The position numbers were made by a program, and so were the translations under genes. Below, in pieces: positions 50,103 through 59,000 of a DNA stretch of 64,000 nt. The first letter of the stretch is position 1. Every line of letters starts with the position of its first letter. Below the pieces are notes generated by a model. It was not told where the DNA came from, did no database searches, and saw nothing but the letters and a program-made list of their open reading frames with translations. Source of the stretch: UBA4312 sp002394635 (GTDB lineage: Bacteria > Bacillota_I > Bacilli_A > Erysipelotrichales > Erysipelotrichaceae); contig CAMNHO010000009.1 of assembly GCA_946539765.1 (NCBI GenBank), forward strand, positions 1-64,000, read 5' to 3'.

Positions 50103-51415
50103 AGCGGTTTATCAATATTCGATTTATGCTTCTTTCCTTCACTGCTATCTTATTGACAGCACTTTTATGTACACTGGCCTATTATCGTGTCTTTGCCAAT
50201 GAAGTGATGCAGGATCTGAAGATTACGACCCACATGCTGGCGGATACCGAAAATATCACATCTACTAAACAGATCGAGACCTATGCAAGAGACCTGTCAA
50301 AAGAAGGAATACGACTGACCTTGATCGATGTGAACGGAAATGTTGTCTTTGATAATGTCGCACCAGTTTCCGGACTGGACAACCATAAGAATCGTGTAGA
50401 AATCGCTGATGCTCTAAAAAACGGACAAGGCAGTTCCATTCGCAGTTCCAACACGATCAATCAATCCAACTTCTATTATGCCATTCGGCTGCCTGATGGC
50501 AGTGTACTGCGAACAGCCAGGGAGACTTCTAGTATTTACAGTATGTTTTCTCACGGCTTTCCGTATATCATCGGGATTGCTCTGGCCATTCTGGGCTTAT
50601 GCTACATCGTCAGTTACTGGATGACCAAAAGGCTTGTGGCCCCCATTGAGACATTAGCTGCTTCTATGGATCATCCACAGCCCATCAATACTTATGAAGA
50701 ACTGGATCCTGTCATTTCCTATATCCAGACCCATCATCAGGCAACCATTGACAATGCCAATATGCGGCAGGAATTCACAGCCAATATCTCGCATGAGCTG
50801 AAGACACCGTTAACGGCCATCTCGGGTTATGCCGAGCTGATAGAAAACGGCCTGACTAATGAAGAAACCACACAGGCTTTTGCACAAAAGATCCATCATA
50901 ACGCTAATCGTCTGCTTCGCCTGATCAACGATATTCTGCGTTTATCGGAATTGGATATCTCCCATGCCGAAGATCTGCAATGTGAAAGTATTGATCTTCT
51001 GTCTGTCGCTAATTCCTGTGCCAATCTGCTGGAATTGTCCTGCCGGAAGCATCAGGTCAGTATAAACGTGGATGGCCAGCCTTCTCTGATACAGGCCAAT
51101 CCAAGTATGATGGAGGAACTGATCTACAACTTGTGTGACAATGCCATCCGATATAATCGTCCACAAGGGCATGTCTGGGTACATGTACAAGATAAAACCA
51201 TAACCATCCAGGATGATGGGATCGGGATCCCGAAAGACCAGATTTCCCGCATCTTTGAACGTTTTTATCGTGTGGACAAAAGCCGATCAAAAAAGACCGG
51301 AGGTACCGGTCTCGGTTTAGCCATTGTCAAACATATCGTGGAATTGCATAAGGCTTCCATTCATGTTGAAAGCGATGAAAATATAGGTACAACGATTACC
51401 GTTGTCTTTCCATAG
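50099..51415 (+). CDS. PhoR-like sensor histidine kinase, 438 aa
   Basis: Two membrane helices (about 8-30 and 153-173) flank an extracytoplasmic sensor of about 120 residues. H-box ISHELKTPLTAISGYAELIENG (about 229-250), N-box LIYNLCDNAIRYN (about 342-354), G1 DDGIGIP (about 375-381), F-box and G2 GGTGLGLAIVKH (about 402-413) are intact. No separate PAS domain is seen. It should phosphorylate the adjacent regulator. Its stop lies inside a terminator hairpin. Confidence 0.93.
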   Translation: MKRFINIRFMLLSFTAILLTALLCTLAYYRVFANEVMQDLKITTHMLADTENITSTKQIETYARDLSKEGIRLTLIDVNGNVVFDNVAPVSGLDNHKNRVEIADALKNGQGSSIRSSNTINQSNFYYAIRLPDGSVLRTARETSSIYSMFSHGFPYIIGIALAILGLCYIVSYWMTKRLVAPIETLAASMDHPQPINTYEELDPVISYIQTHHQATIDNANMRQEFTANISHELKTPLTAISGYAELIENGLTNEETTQAFAQKIHHNANRLLRLINDILRLSELDISHAEDLQCESIDLLSVANSCANLLELSCRKHQVSINVDGQPSLIQANPSMMEELIYNLCDNAIRYNRPQGHVWVHVQDKTITIQDDGIGIPKDQISRIFERFYRVDKSRSKKTGGTGLGLAIVKHIVELHKASIHVESDENIGTTITVVFP

Positions 51416-51438
51416 AGGATATCGATCCTCTATTTTTT
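51413..51438 (+). terminator. terminator of the phosphate operon
   Basis: TAGAGGAT (51413-51420) pairs with ATCCTCTA (51425-51432), then T6. The first bases are the kinase stop codon. It also lies just past hydE on the other strand, but no T run supports termination there. Confidence 0.85.
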
Positions 51439-52485
51439 ATAGTCTCCGCGGTCCACGACGACTTTATATCCGGTATTGCGCACCCGGATCTGCATACAGA
51501 ACATACACTGAGCGCTCTCGTCTCCGGTGCATATCTTGTTGTCATACAGCTTGTAGTATTCCCGGACATCACTTGGAGACAGATTTGGCATAACGACATT
51601 TGCTCCGGCCAAAAAGCCCTTTTCTCTGCCTTTCGGATCAATGGTTCCCAAAGCCGTTGTTGCCGGCAGTAGGACATGGGGAAACATTAAACGAAGAATC
51701 GCCAAAAGACGAACAGTCGACTGACAGTCGGAAGAAGGCATATCTTTAAATGGTGTATCTTTATGCGATATGTACGGACCAATTCCGATCATATGTGGTT
51801 TCAGCTTCTTCATATACGCCAGATCCTCAATGATATGGTCGATGGTCTGGTATGGTGAACCTACCATGATCCCACAACCGACCTGATACCCGATGTCCTT
51901 CAGATCCTGTAAACACCGCTTCCGGTTTTCAATGCTCATCGATTCCGGATGCAGCTTGCGATAATGCCCCGGATCCGATGTTTCCTGCCGCAGAAGATAT
52001 CGATCGGCGCCGGCATCAAAATACGCCTGGTAGCTCTCTCTGGACTTTTCCCCGATTGATAAAGTGACTGCACAATCCGGTATTTCCCTTTTGATGGTAG
52101 ATACGATATCGCAGATTTTTTCATCGGTATACCACATATCTTCTCCTCCCTGCAGCACAAAAGTACGAATACCAAGCTTATACCCTTCATGACAACAATA
52201 AAGGATCTGTTCCTTAGATAAACGATAACGATGAACCTTTGTATTGCTGCGGCGGATCCCACAGTAGTAACAGTCATTTTTACAGATATTGGTAAATTCG
52301 ATCAGTCCCCGTATATAGATATCTTTTCCATATATTTGTTCTCTGACCTCACGCGCCTGTTCATAGAGATACGCTTCATCCTTTGCGTCCATTGTCATTA
52401 ATAACGTTTTCAATTCCCGCCGATCCAGCCATGTATCGCTTCTTAACCTGTTTATCCGTTCTCTATTTGTTTTCATAAAACACAT
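51430..52485 (-). CDS. hydE: [FeFe] hydrogenase H-cluster radical SAM maturase HydE
   Basis: 351 residues. Radical-SAM motif C68-x3-C72-x2-C75 (ICKNDCYYCGIRR) after IRGLIEFTN, and a second C-terminal Cys triad C319-x7-C327-x2-C330 (ICTGDESAQCMFC) as in many HydE. HydE acts on the Cys-bound iron-CO-CN species to build the di-iron centre of the H-cluster. The gene overlaps hydF by 23 bases (14 if ATG 52476 is used) and is the last gene of the large maturation operon. All known catalytic parts look intact. BioB and PylB relatives are less likely given the partner genes. Confidence 0.93.
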   Translation of the reverse strand: MCFMKTNRERINRLRSDTWLDRRELKTLLMTMDAKDEAYLYEQAREVREQIYGKDIYIRGLIEFTNICKNDCYYCGIRRSNTKVHRYRLSKEQILYCCHEGYKLGIRTFVLQGGEDMWYTDEKICDIVSTIKREIPDCAVTLSIGEKSRESYQAYFDAGADRYLLRQETSDPGHYRKLHPESMSIENRKRCLQDLKDIGYQVGCGIMVGSPYQTIDHIIEDLAYMKKLKPHMIGIGPYISHKDTPFKDMPSSDCQSTVRLLAILRLMFPHVLLPATTALGTIDPKGREKGFLAGANVVMPNLSPSDVREYYKLYDNKICTGDESAQCMFCMQIRVRNTGYKVVVDRGDYKK

Positions 52486-53635
52486 CCAGACACCGGGAAA
52501 GAATTCCCTTCATAGCCGCAATCGCAATGCCATAATTGATTATAGGAACGCCTTGTTCTAATGTTCTTTTTTGTCGGCTTTGCATCTCTTTTTCATTCAG
52601 TGTACACCCACCACAATGAATGACAAGGCGATAATCTGTCAGATCCTGTGGATAGGTTCGTCCCGATGTAGTATCGATCTGTACCTTTGCGTCGGTATAC
52701 GCATGGATCCATTGCGGAATCTTAACGGTACCAATATCGGCACACTGCCGATGGTGTGTACAGCCTTCACTGATCAGTACACGGTCATGATCCTTTAGCT
52801 CCGATAAAACCTCTACAGCCTTTACAGCCGATTCCAACAGACCTTTGTAGCGAGCCATCAGAATAGAAAAAGATGTTAACCGAATATGAGAAGGAACCAT
52901 TTGATCCACCACATCAAAAATCTGACTGTCGGTGATCACCAAGGAAGGCTCCAGTCTTTCCAGTACCGCTTCCAGCTCGGTTTCCTTGCAACAAACCGGT
53001 ACAGCACCTGTATCCAGACAATCCCGGATCACCTGCTGCTGAGGCAGAATGATCCTGCCTTTTGGAGCCGATTCATCAATGGGAATGACCAAGACCACAA
53101 AATCATTCGGTTTAATGAGGTCCGATACTAAAGGCCTTTCTTTTTTCTTCGGCGATAATGCGGCCAGCATTTCCTTCAGTTCCCGGATATGATAGCCCGT
53201 TAAAGCGCTGACTGCCAGATCGCCCTTTGCGACCGGTTCGATCAGATCGGCTTTATTGACAACCACGAGCGTCTGGATTTCCCTTTCTTTCAAGTCCCTG
53301 ATCAAGGCTTTGTCGGCATCATCCATTCCCGTTGTTCCATCAATGATCACAACACCGATGTCACAATGATCCATCACTTCCCGTGTCTTTTGCACCCGTT
53401 TCTGACCTAGTTCTCCCTGGTCGTCATAACCAGGAGTATCCATGATCAATACCGGCCCCAACGGTAAAAGTTCCATCGCTTTATAAACCGGATCGGTCGT
53501 TGTCCCTTTGATATCAGATACAACCGAAAGCTCCTGGTCTGTCAGGGCATTGATGAGGCTGGATTTACCGGCATTTCGTTTTCCGAAAAATCCAATATGG
53601 ATCCTATGACTGGAAGGTGTGCTATTTAATCCCAT
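52463..53635 (-). CDS. hydF: [FeFe] hydrogenase maturation GTPase HydF
   Basis: 390 residues from ATG 53635, which has GAAAGGA nine bases upstream; the frame extends to a TTG at 53656. GTPase domain: P-loop GKRNAGKSS (18-26), GTTTDP (44-49), DTPGYDD (66-72), NKAD (127-130). C-terminal cluster-binding domain: SEGCTHHRQC (about Cys 292 and His 294) and HCGGC (His 340, Cys 341 and 344), the FeS ligands of HydF. It is the scaffold that finishes and delivers the di-iron subcluster to HydA. Its gene overlaps component-1-like gene D by ten bases and hydE at the other end. Confidence 0.95.
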   Translation of the reverse strand: MGLNSTPSSHRIHIGFFGKRNAGKSSLINALTDQELSVVSDIKGTTTDPVYKAMELLPLGPVLIMDTPGYDDQGELGQKRVQKTREVMDHCDIGVVIIDGTTGMDDADKALIRDLKEREIQTLVVVNKADLIEPVAKGDLAVSALTGYHIRELKEMLAALSPKKKERPLVSDLIKPNDFVVLVIPIDESAPKGRIILPQQQVIRDCLDTGAVPVCCKETELEAVLERLEPSLVITDSQIFDVVDQMVPSHIRLTSFSILMARYKGLLESAVKAVEVLSELKDHDRVLISEGCTHHRQCADIGTVKIPQWIHAYTDAKVQIDTTSGRTYPQDLTDYRLVIHCGGCTLNEKEMQSRQKRTLEQGVPIINYGIAIAAMKGILSRCLDVFYENK

Positions 53636-54753
53636 TTCAGACCATCCTTTCCCCAATAATTAATCATATCATTTAAGTATAATCGTCCAGATAGGGCAAA
53701 ATGTGGGACTTTTACCCATTTTTTATGATTTTTTGAAATATATTGAAACATCGGATCGCCGATGACGGTGTCATAGTGCAGTGCCTGTTCCATCGTTTCT
53801 TCATCCAAAGCGATGCATGTCTCTTTTAAACAAGCTCGATGATCTTTCTCTGTTGTACAGATGACCTTCACCGGCTGCCGATAAGTAAGAAACCAATCCA
53901 TGGCTATCGAATGAGCTAAGACCGGTTCCCCGATGACAGTTGTCTTTGCGTTTGTCTGGATCAAGTTTTTATACATTGTCTGATTCTCATGGTCATGAAC
54001 TGCCTGCTCCATCTTTTCAAACACCAGATCCTCGCAGGCTCCTACAGGTACTCCCAAAACATAAGGGATCCCACAGGATCTCCAAAGTACTTCCGCCGCT
54101 TGTAAACCACTTGATGAGATAACCAGGTTACACGATGCCTGTCCCGCTGTGGCAATTTCTTCCAACGAACAATCCATCAGCCAGCATGACTGCACATGCC
54201 ATCCATGAGCTTCGATCCTCTTTTTCAAAGAAGAAACACTCTCTGCATGTGTATAGTCCAGTGGCGTCATTCCCAGAATGTTTACGGTTTTTTCCCGTGT
54301 ATTACCTTTTTTTACAAATTGTGTGGCAACCATTTCCATCGCTCGGCTGGCTCCTACTGTATAATCATGCATACCGTTGGTCTTCACATACGTACAATCT
54401 AAAGACAGCTGTTTTTCCAGGATCCGACAAATTCCTTTAAAATCCGTTCCGTTTAAATACGGTATCGGTGAATTCACCAAGGTGATAAAACGCGGATGCA
54501 GCTGTTTTGCGGCCATAAGAATATCCTCGATAAACTTTTCATCATTTCCTAGAATGGCATCTCTTTCCTTTAATCCGGAAATAAATATGAGGCTTTCCTG
54601 ATCGTACCAACGGATCTCATCGTGCGTATTATAGGTGGAATTACAACCGGAAGGATCATGGATCACCACCATGCCGCCCAATTCATAAAGGGCCGAACAA
54701 ACACCGGATACATCTCCGGTATACACGGGCAATATTCGATAACTTCGTTTCAT
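53626..54753 (-). CDS. nitrogenase component-1-like protein D (NifK/NifN-like), 375 aa
   Basis: ATG 54753 overlaps the stop of gene C (ATGA). The N-terminal part VYTGDVSGVCSALYELGGMVVIHDPSGCNST (about 10-40) matches the region of protein B with PDQSG...GGCTGN. GLKERDAILGNDEKFIEDI, NSPIPYLNGTDFKGI and the second-domain motifs fit the oxidoreductase/nitrogenase component-1 fold. Compared with B it keeps Cys37 but lacks the B cysteines at 32 and 42 (His32 and Tyr/Thr near 41-43), and has Cys19 instead. It may be the scaffold or divergent half of the C-D pair. It is not a Mo-nitrogenase subunit: it is shorter and lacks the FeMo-co ligands as I know them. Confidence 0.75.
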   Translation of the reverse strand: MKRSYRILPVYTGDVSGVCSALYELGGMVVIHDPSGCNSTYNTHDEIRWYDQESLIFISGLKERDAILGNDEKFIEDILMAAKQLHPRFITLVNSPIPYLNGTDFKGICRILEKQLSLDCTYVKTNGMHDYTVGASRAMEMVATQFVKKGNTREKTVNILGMTPLDYTHAESVSSLKKRIEAHGWHVQSCWLMDCSLEEIATAGQASCNLVISSSGLQAAEVLWRSCGIPYVLGVPVGACEDLVFEKMEQAVHDHENQTMYKNLIQTNAKTTVIGEPVLAHSIAMDWFLTYRQPVKVICTTEKDHRACLKETCIALDEETMEQALHYDTVIGDPMFQYISKNHKKWVKVPHFALSGRLYLNDMINYWGKDGLKWD

Positions 54754-56060
54754 ATGCAGCTGACACACCCCAATCCTTTGCGTACCACCAGATCTTTGGT
54801 ATCTTTTTCGTTTATAAAGGCTTCCTCTAAAAGATCTGCCAGATGGATCATCCCGGATACGCCCCAGGTTCCTCCATTATCAATACAGTTGACAAAGTGT
54901 TTTGTGTGATTGAAATATGCCGCTTTGGGGCCGATGGCCAATACATCCGGTTTCTCTTTGGCAGCTAGCCGCATGCCCGGCTGCACCGTCGATGAAACAA
55001 TCAGATCCTCTGCGTGTTTCTGAAGCCAGATAAAGTCTTCCTTCTCTTCCGTATTCATCCGATCCACATAAACTCTTTGTACATGAAATCCATGTTCAAT
55101 GAGAAAACGTGTCAGGCTCAATACATGCGTATAAGCTAAATAATCAACTTCTATCGGGGCATCCCCGATGACTTCTTTTACTTGTTTCCATCGGTTTTCA
55201 CATTCTTCTACCGATAATTTCATGGTAGGAACGGAAATCATCCCACAAAGGGTATCCATACTCTTTTGTAAACGGTCATAATCCCATACAAACGGAAGAT
55301 ACAAATAGGGTCTTTGGACCCGTCGGGCATATTTTTGAATGGCCGGCAGTCCGGTCGGCGTTAAAATCAAAGACAAGGCCCCTTTCCCTAATCGACAAAA
55401 CTGCGAAAAGCTCTCGGTCCTGGTCGGTTCACAAACTTCTATCTGATGACGTTTCAGCCATGTAATCAATTCACAGTCCGCGGATGTCGGAAGATTTTCT
55501 GTCAGTATATTGACCTGTTTGGGTTCGATTGGATCATCCGCAAGCAGATCCAACGTGGCCATACGCAGCTTTTGGTCTGGTGTCAGGCCCTGTTTCTGCA
55601 TAATAGGATCCATCCATCCATTCACAAAGCGGATATCCGGATACCGGTTTTGCAGCTGTTCAAAGATCACCTTGCTGCGAGCCCCTAAAAAATGATGTAC
55701 ACAAACAAGAAATACGATCATAACAGCCGGATGCGCATCCAGCTTATCAATGACATCGCAGACTCCCTGGATCGTACATTGTTCCAGGTCACCGTCAATT
55801 ATATCCTTTGGATCCAATACCACACTGTGAAAACGATCCAACGCATCCATCTCGGCTGCCGTCATGACCACACCCCGCATACAGTTTTTCCCGCATACAT
55901 AAATCTGGTGGGATTGGGGAATCAGCATACCGATATGAACGATATTCCATGTTTCATGCACCATCGCATTGTATTCTAAATGATCCCCGAAAGGTTGGGG
56001 AAATCCGGCCAAACGGATGGTCGTCTCAATATTCGGATCACGCAATCCGAGCAAGCTCAT
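54750..56060 (-). CDS. nitrogenase component-1-like protein C (NifD/NifE-like), 436 aa
   Basis: ATG 56060 overlaps the stop of the TM1266-like gene (ATGA), so the longer in-frame ORF to 56123 is not used. The N-terminal part has VCGKNCMRGVVMTAAEM (Cys 56 and 60), then Cys 95, 101 and 120 (VFLVCVHHFLG). The C-terminal part, KPDVLAIGPKAAYFNH and GTWGVSGMIHLADLLEE, aligns with protein A (SADVAIGQDACYY, GYVGLQKLFAQL). This pairing, plus the tight overlap with gene D, argues for a C-D heterodimer paralogous to A-B. Family: oxidoreductase/nitrogenase component 1. Which cluster it holds is unknown. Confidence 0.75.
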   Translation of the reverse strand: MSLLGLRDPNIETTIRLAGFPQPFGDHLEYNAMVHETWNIVHIGMLIPQSHQIYVCGKNCMRGVVMTAAEMDALDRFHSVVLDPKDIIDGDLEQCTIQGVCDVIDKLDAHPAVMIVFLVCVHHFLGARSKVIFEQLQNRYPDIRFVNGWMDPIMQKQGLTPDQKLRMATLDLLADDPIEPKQVNILTENLPTSADCELITWLKRHQIEVCEPTRTESFSQFCRLGKGALSLILTPTGLPAIQKYARRVQRPYLYLPFVWDYDRLQKSMDTLCGMISVPTMKLSVEECENRWKQVKEVIGDAPIEVDYLAYTHVLSLTRFLIEHGFHVQRVYVDRMNTEEKEDFIWLQKHAEDLIVSSTVQPGMRLAAKEKPDVLAIGPKAAYFNHTKHFVNCIDNGGTWGVSGMIHLADLLEEAFINEKDTKDLVVRKGLGCVSCI

Positions 56061-56320
56061 TGTCCGACCTCTTCGGTAATCACATTGGAATAGGCCGTTT
56101 TGGTACTGATTCCCGGTAAACAACCAATTTTACCGGAGATGGCGCTGATCACATCCTGTGGAGCATCCAGAGCAACACTGATGATATTGATGCCTTTTTC
56201 ACGATAAGGGATCCCCATGCGGCCAATAATATATTTTGATGCTTCATGTAGAATTTCATTCAGCTCACTGACGGCACTTTCCTGTTCCACAATAATGGCA
56301 ATAATCGCAACTCTTGTCAT
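56057..56320 (-). CDS. TM1266-type iron-only hydrogenase system regulator, 87 aa
   Basis: MTRVAIIAIIVEQESAVSELNEILHEASKYIIGRMGIPYREKGINIISVALDAPQDVISAISGKIGCLPGISTKTAYSN is the full small ACT/ferredoxin-like fold of the family first seen as TM1266 beside HydG/HydE genes of Thermotoga. Members accompany [FeFe]-hydrogenase maturation genes. AAAGGAT precedes the ATG. Its presence here ties the operon to [FeFe] hydrogenase. It sits between the DUF1232 gene and component-1-like gene C. Confidence 0.9.
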   Translation of the reverse strand: MTRVAIIAIIVEQESAVSELNEILHEASKYIIGRMGIPYREKGINIISVALDAPQDVISAISGKIGCLPGISTKTAYSNVITEEVGQ

Positions 56321-56333
56321 ATGAATATCCTTT

Positions 56334-56735
56334 CTACGCCTTGTTCTTTCTCCATTCTGCGTACGCTTTCAGTTCCGGGTCTACAAATGTCAAGGCTACC
56401 CCCAGAACCGCAATATCATCCAAAAAACCGATAAACGGAATATTATCCCGGATCAGGTCTTTCCTTTTCACAACATAAAGGAACGCACTGATCATCGTAA
56501 TGATCACTTTCGCAGATACATCGGTATACTCCTTAGAAATATAGCTTTTGACCATTGAAATCATCAATGGAATATTCGCCAGTACTTGTCCACCGACGGG
56601 CACTTCCTTGAGCTCTTCTTCCATCTTTATCAGCAGTTCATCGACTTTTTCAGGATGGTTCAACAAATCCTGCGCCTGTCCTTTTCCGTTCTCAATTACT
56701 TCTTTTATCTTTTCTGTATCAAAAAATTCTGTCAT
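56334..56735 (-). CDS. DUF1232 (YkvA-like) membrane protein, 133 aa
   Basis: The helical N-terminal half (about 1-60) precedes a DUF1232 region: YISKEYTDVSAKVIITMISAFLYVVKRKDLIRDNIPFIGFLDDIAVLGVAL (about 67-116). The family signature is P-x-D-L-I-P-D-x-x-P-x-x-G-x-x-D-D, here KRKDLIRDNIPFIGFLDD. One or two membrane-associated helices are likely. Unknown function. It sits inside the maturation operon, 21 bases after hypE and 13 before the TM1266-like gene, so it probably belongs to the process, perhaps linking the machine to the membrane. Confidence 0.85.
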   Translation of the reverse strand: MTEFFDTEKIKEVIENGKGQAQDLLNHPEKVDELLIKMEEELKEVPVGGQVLANIPLMISMVKSYISKEYTDVSAKVIITMISAFLYVVKRKDLIRDNIPFIGFLDDIAVLGVALTFVDPELKAYAEWRKNKA

Positions 56736-56756
56736 GATCTTTTCCTTTCTTTTTGA

Positions 56757-57755
56757 TCAACAAATACGTGGCAGTAATTCATTGCCTGGTTCCGGCAAGA
56801 TAGTTTCTGCTCCGATTTCTGTTTTCATCACAACTCTTTGCGGATATGCATCCGTCATTTCCCCGATGATGGCGGCATTTTGTCCATGTGAGCACTGTTT
56901 CAATGCGTGTAATACGCTTTGGGCATCCTCGGGCGATACGATCATCACCATGGTCCCCTCACAGGCTAAGTACAAAGGTTCCAATCCCAATAGACCACAA
57001 ACGCCTTTGACAGCCCCTTGTACCGGGACATCTTCATAGAATAAGCGAACACCAAGATTGCTCTGGTGAGCAATTTCATACAGAACCGTGCCCACACCAC
57101 CTCTTGTGGCATCCCGGATCACATGAACATCGGCCTCCTGAACCGCTTTGACCTCTTCCCACAAAGGGGCACAATCGCTTTTTACATCGGCATCGATCCC
57201 ATAATCATCCCGCTCTAACAGAATGGTACACCCATGACGTCCGACATCACCGGTAACCAGGATGACATCCCCATTTCGGGCATTGGCTCCGGACAAATTC
57301 TTTCCTTCCGGGATCTGTCCGACACCGGTCGTATTGATAAAGATACCATCTACCTGCCCTTTTCCGGCCACCTTGGTATCCCCGGCTACGATCTGTATTC
57401 CGACTTCTCTTGCTGTATCCGCCATCGCACAAACCACTGTTTCCAGATCCTGGATGGAAAAGCCTTCTTCAATCACAAATCCACAGGTCATATAGAGTGG
57501 TTTGGCCCCCATACAGGCCAGATCGTTCACCGTTCCACAAACGGCCAGCTTTCCTATATTTCCTCCGTTAAAGAAAGCAGGAGATACAATAAAGCTGTCG
57601 GTACTCATAGCCAGTTTGCCATGTACCACAGGAAGAACCGCTGCATCGTCAGCTGTTAAATAAGGATTATCGAAGTGTTTCTTGAAGATCTTCTCAATCA
57701 GCCGGGACGTTTGTTTTCCGCCGGATCCATGAGCTAATGTCACTGTTTGATTCAT
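56757..57755 (-). CDS. hypE: [NiFe] hydrogenase maturation protein HypE
   Basis: 332 residues. AIR-synthase-like fold: LAHGSGGKQTSRLI (about 7-20), DDAAVLPVVHGKLAMSTDSFIV (about 36-57), and GDVGRHGCTILLERDDYG. The C-terminus is the diagnostic PRIC, whose terminal Cys332 takes the carbamoyl group from HypF and is dehydrated to thiocyanate with ATP. Thus the cyanide-making chemistry should be active. It overlaps hypD by four bases (ATGA). Confidence 0.96.
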   Translation of the reverse strand: MNQTVTLAHGSGGKQTSRLIEKIFKKHFDNPYLTADDAAVLPVVHGKLAMSTDSFIVSPAFFNGGNIGKLAVCGTVNDLACMGAKPLYMTCGFVIEEGFSIQDLETVVCAMADTAREVGIQIVAGDTKVAGKGQVDGIFINTTGVGQIPEGKNLSGANARNGDVILVTGDVGRHGCTILLERDDYGIDADVKSDCAPLWEEVKAVQEADVHVIRDATRGGVGTVLYEIAHQSNLGVRLFYEDVPVQGAVKGVCGLLGLEPLYLACEGTMVMIVSPEDAQSVLHALKQCSHGQNAAIIGEMTDAYPQRVVMKTEIGAETILPEPGNELLPRIC

Positions 57756-58789
57756 AGCGCACCTCCATATAGATAGAATGCCGAACAGGCGCCTTCATCC
57801 GAAACCATACACGCACCGATCGGATGCTCCGGTGTACAACCACGTCCGAATACTGGACAATCTGTTGGTTTGCACTGACCCTGCAGCACCTGACCACATC
57901 GGCATACCGGGTTTGGTTTTCCTTCCACCTTCGGCAAATTGTATTTCAAACGGGCATCCCATGCGGCATATTCCGACCGTAGCCGCATACCCGAATCCTT
58001 CATCTCACCGATCCCTCTCCAGAGAGCATCACAAGGCTCCATCACCTGGTGGATCAGATGTACCGCTGCCGGATTCCCTTCCGGTTTCACGATCCGCGGA
58101 TAACAGTTTTCAAAGAAAGGCTTTCCTTGCTGAAAACGGGTCACAGCAACTGCCAGAGCGGTAATCAGTTCTTTGGTGGTAAAGCCGGCAACCACACCGC
58201 TAATTCCTTCTTCTTTCATCTGCTCACAGATCTTTGTACCGGTGATGGCGTGAACATGTCCCGGATATAAAAACAGTTCGCACGCATCTTTCATGGCGCG
58301 GTAGGCCTGTGGCATCGTCTTATTGGCTGTCAGCAGAGAATAGTTATCAACCTTTTCCTGCTTGGCCTGCCATACGGTCAAACAGCAAGCCGGGATGGTT
58401 GTCTCAAAACCAACCGATAAGAAGACCACCTGTTTCTCCGGATTTTCCTTTGCGTACGCCAACGCATCCATCGGCGAATAGACAATTCGAACATCTGCTC
58501 CCTGCGCTCGCATTGAAGCCAGGCTTTGTCGAGTTCCCGGCACGCGAACCAGATCTCCGAATGTGCAGATGGTACATCCATGTTCTGTCGCCAACAAAAT
58601 GGCTTCATCAATAAAGTCCACCGGTGTCACACAGACCGGGCACCCCGGTCCGGAAATCAATTCAATGGTTTCCGGCAGAACTTTCCGAATCCCCTTGCGA
58701 AAGATCTCATGGGTATGTGTGCCACATACCTCCATGATCCGCAATGTAGGACCTTGATAGCCTTGTACGATTTCCAACGCTTGTTTCAT
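57752..58789 (-). CDS. hypD: [NiFe] hydrogenase maturation protein HypD
   Basis: 345 residues. Conserved motifs MEVCGTHTHE (Cys22), GPGCPVCVTP (Cys50 and 53) and the C-terminal FeS motif CRCGQVLQGQCKPTDCPVFGRGC with later Cys in ACMVSDEGACSAFY are intact. HypD and HypC form the scaffold that holds iron with its CN and CO ligands. The start shares a base with the hypC stop (TAATG); the end overlaps hypE. Confidence 0.96.
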   Translation of the reverse strand: MKQALEIVQGYQGPTLRIMEVCGTHTHEIFRKGIRKVLPETIELISGPGCPVCVTPVDFIDEAILLATEHGCTICTFGDLVRVPGTRQSLASMRAQGADVRIVYSPMDALAYAKENPEKQVVFLSVGFETTIPACCLTVWQAKQEKVDNYSLLTANKTMPQAYRAMKDACELFLYPGHVHAITGTKICEQMKEEGISGVVAGFTTKELITALAVAVTRFQQGKPFFENCYPRIVKPEGNPAAVHLIHQVMEPCDALWRGIGEMKDSGMRLRSEYAAWDARLKYNLPKVEGKPNPVCRCGQVLQGQCKPTDCPVFGRGCTPEHPIGACMVSDEGACSAFYLYGGAL

Positions 58790-58998
58790 TATCGCAGGCT
58801 CTCCATCAGTTGATCCGTTTCTTCAATATCATTGCCATCAATTTTAGCAATGGCAGTACCGGCATGTACCATCACATAGTCACCCGGCTCCAGGTCCTCC
58901 AGAAATAAAGAAGAGATTTCTCTTTTCGCACCGGAAGCATCGACCAACGCGGTTCCCTGATTGACTTTTAATACTTTTGCGGAAATTCCCACACACAT
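58789..58998 (-). CDS. hypC: [NiFe] hydrogenase maturation chaperone HypC
   Basis: 69 residues. Begins MCVGISAKVLKV, with the essential N-terminal Cys2, and contains LEPGDYVMVHAGTAIAKID. HypC carries the Fe(CN)2CO unit with HypD and in [NiFe] systems delivers it to the large subunit. No large-subunit gene is in the window. It is two bases after hypF and joined to hypD. Confidence 0.95.
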   Translation of the reverse strand: MCVGISAKVLKVNQGTALVDASGAKREISSLFLEDLEPGDYVMVHAGTAIAKIDGNDIEETDQLMESLR

Positions 58999-59000
58999 AT

